A DNA stretch of 7,021 nucleotides from positions 1 through 7,021 of the forward strand of contig DAOVWV010000083.1 in NCBI GenBank assembly GCA_030636485.1, written 5' to 3'. Both the position numbers and the translations under genes were made by a program. Source of the stretch: Methyloprofundus sp. Lineage in GTDB: Bacteria; Pseudomonadota; Gammaproteobacteria; Methylococcales; Methylomonadaceae. Within the stretch, counting starts at the first letter, position 1, and every line of letters starts with the position of its first letter. Positions 1 to 4,982 of the stretch are shown here, piece after piece. The notes under the pieces are model-generated. The model did no database searches. It was given only the letters and a program-made list of their open reading frames with translations, and had not been told where the DNA came from.

Positions 1-1
1 G

Positions 2-1258
2 CATCGCTGCTGTACAGGGAATAAACTGATTCCGGCTATATTTCTGTGGCCTATTGTTTTATTAATGCCGACTTCAGCCCAGGCAACTAATATCGATAAT
101 AGCGTGGAAAATGCATTATTTCTGGGACAGCAAGGTGAGTATGGTCAAATTAAATTTGATTTACGCTATCGCTATGAAAATGTGCATATAACGAATGATT
201 TGCCTGTGAAAACAGCGAATGCCAATACCTTGCGCTTAAGAGCAGGTTATTTAACACCTGATTTCTTTAATTTACAGGCTTATATTGAGTACGAAGGGAA
301 TCTTGCTATGCAGGAAGATTTTAATAGCTTGCGCAATGGCTATACTCACTATGAAACAGTGGCCGATCCACAGGTGCAAGAGTTGAACCAATTCTGGCTA
401 ACGTATAAGGGGATCCCCGGTACCTTAATAAAAGGGGGGCGACAACGCATAGAGTTAGATAATGAGCGCTTTATTGGTAATGACGACTGGCGACAGATGG
501 AGCAGACTTTTGATTCTTTGTTAATCAGCAATCAATCCATCAGCAATTTAACACTTAACTTTATTTATATAGGGCAAGTGCAAACGGTTATTTCGACTTT
601 GCAAACAATCAATCTGCCGATATTGAATTTTTCTTATCAGTTCGGGAGATTTAGCACATTGACTGGCTATGCTTACTGGCTGGCCGATTATGATCATGCT
701 GAAAATTCGACTCAAACCTATGGAGTACGTATGCATGGAGCACCCAGATTAAAACATGATATACGATTATCTTATGATATAGGCTATAGCAATCAGGGTA
801 GTTATAAAAATAACCCTGCCAGTTATAACTTAGATAGATACAATATTCTTTTAGGAGCGACTTATGTGGGTATTACTCTTAAATCGGGAATGGAGCAACT
901 AAACGGTAATGGCACTTATGCCTTTCAAACGCCTTTGGGAACGAATCATGGTTTTCAGGGTTGGGCAGATAAGTTTCTGTTAACACCGACAACGGGAGTA
1001 CGCGATATTCAGGCCACCATAGATAAAAGCTTTTATGGTGTGAAATTTATGTTTGCCTATCATTACTTTAGCAGTTCGAGCGGGAATGGGGAGTATGGCG
1101 ATGAATACGACTTTCTGGTTTCCAAACGTTTTGGCGAGCATTATCAGTTACTGGCAAAGTATGCTTATTATAATGCTGATAATTCATCAGCTGCCACACA
1201 GGCAGGTGTAGATCAGGATACCCAGAAAATATGGGTGCAGGGAAGTGTTAGTTTTTAG
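2..1258 (+). CDS. Alginate-export-family outer-membrane porin (5'-truncated by window edge)
   Basis: Outer-membrane beta-barrel protein resembling the AlgE-like alginate-export family; it probably forms a channel for a small or anionic solute, and the substrate cannot be read from sequence. The first ATG (65) is not the likely start: the frame is open from base 2, no Shine-Dalgarno precedes 65, and the upstream codons encode a hydrophobic stretch (LIPAIFLWPIVLL) running into PTSAQA, a signal peptide cleaved after AQA (codon 83-85). The start is therefore off the left edge. The mature part shows alternating strand patterns and family-like segments: an early YRYENV strand, VADPQVQELNQFWLTY, then GRQRIELDNERFIGNDDWRQ (about 125-144 counted from ATG 65), a GWADKFL segment near 300, and GEYGDEYDF near 340. 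It ends in Phe, as barrel proteins recognised by the Bam complex usually do. The length fits the family. It converges on the aminotransferase gene. The family call rests on remembered motif similarity; the exact porin class is inferred. Confidence 0.83.
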   Translation, partial: HRCCTGNKLIPAIFLWPIVLLMPTSAQATNIDNSVENALFLGQQGEYGQIKFDLRYRYENVHITNDLPVKTANANTLRLRAGYLTPDFFNLQAYIEYEGNLAMQEDFNSLRNGYTHYETVADPQVQELNQFWLTYKGIPGTLIKGGRQRIELDNERFIGNDDWRQMEQTFDSLLISNQSISNLTLNFIYIGQVQTVISTLQTINLPILNFSYQFGRFSTLTGYAYWLADYDHAENSTQTYGVRMHGAPRLKHDIRLSYDIGYSNQGSYKNNPASYNLDRYNILLGATYVGITLKSGMEQLNGNGTYAFQTPLGTNHGFQGWADKFLLTPTTGVRDIQATIDKSFYGVKFMFAYHYFSSSSGNGEYGDEYDFLVSKRFGEHYQLLAKYAYYNADNSSAATQAGVDQDTQKIWVQGSVSF

Positions 1259-1267
1259 TGGTTAATA

Positions 1268-1300
1268 ACGGATACCATCCCTTTACGGGTTGCTATCCGT
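1268..1300. terminator. Imperfect hairpin between convergent genes, possible bidirectional terminator
   Basis: The arms ACGGATACCATCCC (1268-1281) and GGGTTGCTATCCGT (1287-1300) pair over 12 of 14 positions, with one C-C and one T-T mismatch, around a TTTAC loop. The hairpin lies 10 bases after the porin stop and 28 bases before the end of the aminotransferase gene on the other strand. What follows on either strand is AT-rich (ATTATTATT on +, TTATTAAC on -) but not a clean T-run, so intrinsic termination is plausible rather than certain. Position between two convergent genes supports the call. Confidence 0.5.
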
Positions 1301-1327
1301 GAAATTATTATTCTATCATCTGCTTGT

Positions 1328-2512
1328 TTAAAGAATCGCCTGTTTAATGCGCTGCAAAGCTGTTTGTAAATTCTCCATGCTGGTGGCGATGGAAATTCTG
1401 ATATGGCCAGGGCAGCCAAAGGCGGTGCCAGGAACTAAGGCAACGCCTGCTTTTTCAATAAAATATTCGGCCAAATCTAGATCATCATTGATGCCTTCTA
1501 ATTGTGCGTATACTTTTTCAATATTAGGGAACACATAAAAGGTGCCGTCTGACTTGAGGCATTCAACCCCGGGAATCTGATTCAATTCGTCTACGACATA
1601 ATCATGGCGCTTTTTAAACTCAACCAGCATAGTATCAATGCAACCTTGATCGCCTCTTAAAGCCTCTTCAGCGGCTACCTGAGAAATAGAGGTCGGGTTA
1701 GAGGTGCTTTGCGATTGTATTTTACGCATGCCCGCAATGATTTCTGCAGGGCCGGCGGCATAGCCAATCCGCCATCCTGTCATTGAATAGGCTTTGGAAA
1801 CGCCATTCAAAACCATAGTACGATCATATAATTCAGGGCAAGCGTTAAGAATATTAACGAAACTATTTTTTTCCCACAGGATATGTTCGTACATATCATC
1901 TGTTGCGACAATAATGTCAGGAAAATCCAGTAAAACAGCCGCTAATGCTTTTAGCTCGTTTAAAGAATAAGCGCTTCCCGTTGGGTTAGATGGGCTGTTA
2001 ATAACAAATAAGCGTGTTTTATCGCTAATTGCTGCGCGTAATTGTTCGGGGGTTATTTTAAAGTTTTGTGCCTGCGAAGCATGGACAATAACCGGTGTCG
2101 CATCTGCCAATAAGACGATATCAGGGTAGGAGACCCAATACGGTGCCGGAATAATGACTTCATCGCCCTTATTCAATATGGCCTGAGCTAGATTATAGAA
2201 GCTCTGTTTGCCGCCTGAAGAGACCAGAATCTGTTTGGCATTGTATTCGAAGCCGTTATCTTTGCTAAATTTCTCAATAATAGCCTGTTTTAGACTGGGC
2301 GTACCATCGACGGCAGTATATTTTGTAAAACCATCATTAATGGCACCAATACCTGCCGCTTTAATATGCTCAGGGGTATCAAAGTCAGGCTCTCCAGCCC
2401 CCAGACCAATTATGTCTTTACCCGCTGCACGCATTTCTGCAGCTCTTGCAGTTATTGCTAGCGTCGGTGATGGTTTAACTGCACTCAATCGGTCAGCAAG
2501 TTTGATACTCAT
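1328..2512 (-). CDS. aspC: Pyridoxal-phosphate aspartate aminotransferase (class I, Ib-type)
   Basis: Cytoplasmic fold-type I aminotransferase of 394 residues, the usual family length. It most likely interconverts aspartate plus 2-oxoglutarate with oxaloacetate plus glutamate. Visible motifs in order: GLGAGEPDFDTP (37-47); YTAVDGTPSLK (65-75); SSGGKQSFYN (98-107) before the cofactor loop; PYWVSYPD with the ring-stacking Trp126; NSPSNPTG with Asn176; the D205-x-x-Y208 pair in ATDDMYEH; the Schiff-base Lys240 in GVSKAYSMTGWRIGY; and the carboxylate-binding Arg372 in HIRIS near the C-terminus. The MSIKLADRLSAVKPSPT opening is typical of the bacterial Ib group (aspC/aatA type), some members of which also transaminate prephenate; that activity cannot be decided here. 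The start is supported by GAGGAAA (2523-2517) ending 4 bases before ATG. arsC lies upstream on the same strand, 74 bases away, with a TATAAT in the gap, so independent transcription is likely. All key residues are intact. Confidence 0.93.
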   Translation of the reverse strand: MSIKLADRLSAVKPSPTLAITARAAEMRAAGKDIIGLGAGEPDFDTPEHIKAAGIGAINDGFTKYTAVDGTPSLKQAIIEKFSKDNGFEYNAKQILVSSGGKQSFYNLAQAILNKGDEVIIPAPYWVSYPDIVLLADATPVIVHASQAQNFKITPEQLRAAISDKTRLFVINSPSNPTGSAYSLNELKALAAVLLDFPDIIVATDDMYEHILWEKNSFVNILNACPELYDRTMVLNGVSKAYSMTGWRIGYAAGPAEIIAGMRKIQSQSTSNPTSISQVAAEEALRGDQGCIDTMLVEFKKRHDYVVDELNQIPGVECLKSDGTFYVFPNIEKVYAQLEGINDDLDLAEYFIEKAGVALVPGTAFGCPGHIRISIATSMENLQTALQRIKQAIL

Positions 2513-2526
2513 TAAGTTTCCTCGAA

Positions 2527-2553
2527 TCAGGTGATATATAGATATAAACCTGA
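2527..2553. promoter_or_regulatory. Inverted repeat at the aminotransferase start site, operator-like
   Basis: TCAGGT (2527-2532) and ACCTGA (2548-2553) form a perfect 6-base dyad around a 15-base AT-rich spacer. One arm directly abuts the TATAAT and the other lies just upstream of the Shine-Dalgarno. Because transcription should begin between the arms, the pair is better placed to act as a DNA-binding site than as an RNA hairpin. The protein that might bind it is unknown. Confidence 0.35.
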
Positions 2554-2559
2554 ATTATA
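2554..2559 (-). promoter_or_regulatory. Candidate -10 box (TATAAT) for the aminotransferase gene
   Basis: A perfect TATAAT reads on the minus strand, about 28 bases after the arsC stop and about 41 bases before the aminotransferase ATG. Transcription would start near 2547. At 17-18 spacing the -35 position is only AT-rich (TATATA) and does not resemble TTGACA, so the promoter is weak by consensus or needs an activator. Read from sequence only. Confidence 0.45.
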
Positions 2560-2586
2560 CCTTTATTTTACGTTGATATATACTGC

Positions 2587-3054
2587 CTAATCTATCGCAT
2601 TAAGCTCTTTTGCCAACTCGTTGCTATTCATTCTATCCAAAGGTAAAGCTAGCATTTTAGTGATGCGTTGTTCAAAGATTTTATAGGTATTTTCAAATGC
2701 AGTGAGCATTTCATTGCCACCACCCTGGGTGTGGCTAGGTTCCTCAGTGGGCCAATGTATTTTTAATGCGGAGCTTAAATAGGCTGGGCAGGTTTCTTGT
2801 GCCGCATTATCACACACGGTAATAACGATATTAAAGGGCTGCCTATCAAGGCTATTCCATGATTTACTGCATAGATCCCGGGTATTCAGGCCATGCCTTT
2901 CCAATAAGGTAAGGGCACCCGTATTTATTTGGCCTTTAGGTTTGCTTCCTGCTGAAAAGGCCCTGATACGACCTTGCCCAAGATGATTGAATACTGCTTC
3001 ACCGATAATACTGCGACAGGAGTTACCCGTGCAGATAATAAGAATGTTTAGCAT
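2587..3054 (-). CDS. arsC: Arsenate reductase, LMW-phosphotyrosine-phosphatase fold (thioredoxin-type ArsC)
   Basis: Cytoplasmic protein of 155 residues, close to the family length. It carries the phosphatase loop CTGNSCR (Cys8 to Arg14), the CX5R anion-binding loop in which Cys8 attacks arsenate, plus the redox pair Cys81 and Cys89 in VCDNAAQETC. In pI258-type ArsC, cysteines at these places relay the disulfide to thioredoxin. FSAGSKPKGQIN (33-44) and HWPTEEPS (100-107) are further family segments. The usual Asp-Pro of the acid loop reads Glu105-Pro106 here, a conservative but notable change. The ATG at 3054 has only a weak AGG about 10 bases upstream, and no other good start lies nearby. 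No arsR, arsB or acr3 gene is within the window, so the arsenic role rests on the protein alone. A tyrosine-phosphatase-like role is the main alternative, but the Cys81/Cys89 pair favours ArsC. An extended -10 upstream suggests its own promoter. Confidence 0.87.
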   Translation of the reverse strand: MLNILIICTGNSCRSIIGEAVFNHLGQGRIRAFSAGSKPKGQINTGALTLLERHGLNTRDLCSKSWNSLDRQPFNIVITVCDNAAQETCPAYLSSALKIHWPTEEPSHTQGGGNEMLTAFENTYKIFEQRITKMLALPLDRMNSNELAKELNAID

Positions 3055-3064
3055 ATTATTTATA

Positions 3065-3075
3065 CCTGATTCAGG
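3065..3075. repeat. Palindrome CCTGATTCAGG in the arsC leader
   Basis: A perfect 5+1+5 palindrome ends 10 bases upstream of the arsC ATG, with its right part supplying the weak AGG ribosome-binding candidate on the minus strand. It shares the nine-base word ACCTGATTC (3064-3072) with the reverse-complement GAATCAGGT at 2524-2532 before the aminotransferase gene. Function unknown; an operator or translational control site is possible. Confidence 0.4.
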
Positions 3076-3101
3076 ATACCATTAACATGAGAGAAATTGA
3101 G

Positions 3102-3130
3102 AATGCCTTTAATTTTCAGGCTTAGGCATT
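3102..3130. repeat. Inverted repeat overlapping the predicted arsC promoter
   Basis: AATGCCT (3102-3108) and AGGCATT (3124-3130) are exact reverse complements. A second nested partner, AGGC at 3118-3121, can also pair with GCCT at 3105-3108. The right arm overlaps the predicted arsC -10 and the repeat spans the expected start of transcription, a position typical of a repressor site. The regulator is not identifiable here. Confidence 0.4.
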
Positions 3131-3136
3131 ATAGCA
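3128..3136 (-). promoter_or_regulatory. Candidate extended -10 promoter for arsC
   Basis: The minus strand reads TGCTATAAT: a perfect -10 hexamer preceded by the TGn extension that lets sigma-70 work without a good -35. No TTGACA-like hexamer is seen 16-18 bases upstream. Predicted start is near 3121, giving a leader of roughly 65 bases before the arsC ATG at 3054. Confidence 0.5.
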
Positions 3137-3167
3137 ATATTGTATTCCGGCTGCCTGTATACGACTC

Positions 3168-3197
3168 TTGCGCATAGTCTATACTGTGCAATAAAAT
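3168..3197 (+). promoter_or_regulatory. Candidate tamA promoter with a dyad in its spacer
   Basis: TTGCGC (3168-3173) and TAAAAT (3192-3197) are separated by 18 bases and could serve as -35 and -10 boxes, starting a leader of about 25 bases before the tamA TTG. An imperfect dyad, GCATAGT (3172-3178) and ACTGTGC (3183-3189), 6 of 7 matching around CTAT, fills the spacer. The -35 match is poor (TTG only), so confidence is limited. TATACT at 3180-3185 is an alternative -10 with no good -35. Confidence 0.35.
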
Positions 3198-3230
3198 GTT
3201 ATTTAACCGTCACCACTAAATACAGCTTCT

Positions 3231-4982
3231 TTGAATATTTCTCGCTTTTTCACCATTTTTCATTTATGTATTCTTGGCATATTGCTGGTTTTTCTCAGTT
3301 ATGCCAGTTTGCTTTATGCTGAGCCGGAAATTGAGGTGACTGGCTTGAGTTCTGAGCAGGAAGCAAATGTTCGCGCCTATTTGTCGTTAAGTAAAGCGGC
3401 TTGTGATGATCCAAACTGGAAAGTCCAGCGCTTCTTCAAGCAATCTACAGTACAAATTCAGCAGGCATTACGTGCAGTTGGCTATTATCATCCAGAGATT
3501 AGCAAATCGCTCAATTGGGAGGGTGATTGCTGGATCAGTTCATTTACGGTTGACCCGGGGGAGCCGGTGCTTATTGATTTACTGGATGTTCAAGTATTAG
3601 GGCTAGGATCTGAAGACACTTTTTTTACTGAATTTTTGCATGAAAACAGTATTAAAATAGGGGATACAGTGAATCATGGGCAATATGAAAAGTTGAAAAA
3701 GGACTTGCATACTCTGGCAGATGCAAAGGGATATTTTGATAGCTCTTTTGCCATCAAACGACTGGATATTGACCCTGTGCGAAATAAAGCCAGTATTCAC
3801 TTACACTTGCAAACAGGACGACGCTATTATATTAATCAGATTGATATCGAAGCCAATGTCTTGCATATGGATTTTAGTCGCCAGTACCTGGCGATTGATA
3901 AGGGGCAGGCTTATGATCGGGAATTGATTGTTAAATCACATCAATTATTAGACTCAGCGGGGTATTTTAAAGATATTCAATTGAAATACATGAAGAAACA
4001 GGCAGAAGATTATTATGCCCCATTAGTCGTTAAATTAAAAAATCTACCGAGGCATGTATTGTCTGCGGGTGTCGGGTACGATACTGATTTGGGTTTTCGA
4101 CTGAGTGCGGGCTATAAAAACAGGTACTTGAATGATCGTGGGCATCAGTTTATTTCAGACCTGAACTTGTCATTAAAAAAATCTCATTTGATTATGGAGT
4201 ATGTCATGCCCCTAAGTAATCCGCTAAAAGACCGCTTGTCATTTTTTACGGGGTTTACTTTTGAAGATACAACTAATATTGATAGTAAAAAACTTGATTT
4301 GGGGGTGAGGCTTTCAAATCGTTTTTATCGGCAGTTGGTTCTGGCGGAGCAGTTAAATTTTGTTGCAGAAAAATTTCGCAATACTAAAAGTGAGCCATAC
4401 CAAACGAGTTTCTTGTTAGTGCCCGGGATTAGCCTATCAAATGTCAGAGCTAAAACAGACCGTCACTATTTGGAAGGCTACAAGTATATGTTTCAATTGA
4501 ATGGCGCACATCGCAATGTAGGTTCGTCAGTGAGTTTTCTTCAGGCCAGGTTACATGTGAAGTTCGCCTATGCTACGTTTTGGGGAGGCCGGCTGATAAG
4601 CCGGCTTGATTTAGGAGCCATGGCTGTAGATAGCTTCGAAGACCTGCCGAGTAGTTACCGGTTTTATGCCGGGGGGGATAATAGTGTACGCGGCTATGAC
4701 TATAAAAGCATAGGTCAGCGTGATAAGTCGGGTGAAGTGATTGGCGGGCGATATTTAACCACCGCTAGCCTGGAATACGAGCAAAGAATTATTGAAAACT
4801 GGAGTCTGGCGGCTTTTGTCGATGCCGGGGATGCGTTTTCCAAGGATCCCAATATTAAATTAGGCGTGGGTTTAGGTATACGTTGGTATTCCGTGGTGGG
4901 GCCTGTGCGTGTTGATATTGCAGTACCCAGTGAAGATCCCGGTGATGTTCACTTTCACTTTAGTTTAAGTACGGCCTTATGA
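3231..4982 (+). CDS. tamA: TamA, outer-membrane barrel of the translocation and assembly module
   Basis: Omp85/BamA-superfamily outer-membrane protein that works with TamB in envelope biogenesis: autotransporter assembly and, for TamB, phospholipid transport to the outer membrane. It has 583 residues; E. coli TamA is close to this. Order: signal peptide 1-30 (hydrophobic core, cleavage after LLYA), three POTRA domains (about 31-110, 110-195, 195-270), then a 16-strand-type barrel from about 273. The second half aligns well with E. coli TamA as remembered, including YAGGDNSVRGY with the loop-6 motif V486-R-G-Y489, KSIGQRD, SLEYEQ, FVDAGDAF, and VGPVRVDIAVP near the end. Cys58 and Cys100 in POTRA1 could form a disulfide; the E. 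coli protein lacks them as far as I recall. The start is a TTG: an in-frame stop lies at 3204-3206, no ATG or GTG lies between, and no Shine-Dalgarno is visible. It is followed by tamB in a four-base ATGA overlap. Family assignment is secure; the start is less so. Confidence 0.95.
   Translation: MNISRFFTIFHLCILGILLVFLSYASLLYAEPEIEVTGLSSEQEANVRAYLSLSKAACDDPNWKVQRFFKQSTVQIQQALRAVGYYHPEISKSLNWEGDCWISSFTVDPGEPVLIDLLDVQVLGLGSEDTFFTEFLHENSIKIGDTVNHGQYEKLKKDLHTLADAKGYFDSSFAIKRLDIDPVRNKASIHLHLQTGRRYYINQIDIEANVLHMDFSRQYLAIDKGQAYDRELIVKSHQLLDSAGYFKDIQLKYMKKQAEDYYAPLVVKLKNLPRHVLSAGVGYDTDLGFRLSAGYKNRYLNDRGHQFISDLNLSLKKSHLIMEYVMPLSNPLKDRLSFFTGFTFEDTTNIDSKKLDLGVRLSNRFYRQLVLAEQLNFVAEKFRNTKSEPYQTSFLLVPGISLSNVRAKTDRHYLEGYKYMFQLNGAHRNVGSSVSFLQARLHVKFAYATFWGGRLISRLDLGAMAVDSFEDLPSSYRFYAGGDNSVRGYDYKSIGQRDKSGEVIGGRYLTTASLEYEQRIIENWSLAAFVDAGDAFSKDPNIKLGVGLGIRWYSVVGPVRVDIAVPSEDPGDVHFHFSLSTAL

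Noticed and set aside
65..67. ATG 65 as the porin start codon
   Set aside because: No Shine-Dalgarno precedes it, and it cuts the signal peptide just before the cleavage site.
2208..2534. 108-residue frame opposite the aminotransferase gene
   Set aside because: Antisense shadow of a gene with all catalytic motifs intact; no independent support.
3135..3142. Perfect 8-base palindrome CAATATTG
   Set aside because: Short AT-rich palindromes are expected by chance, and it does not extend outward.
3140..3322. 60-residue reading frame overlapping the tamA start
   Set aside because: It overlaps the tamA signal-peptide region in another frame, has no ribosome-binding site, and shows no recognisable features.
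4671..4677. Run of seven G in tamA, considered as a phase-variation tract
   Set aside because: It encodes the conserved Gly-Gly-Asp before the VRGY loop, the frame is intact, and seven bases is short for phase variation.
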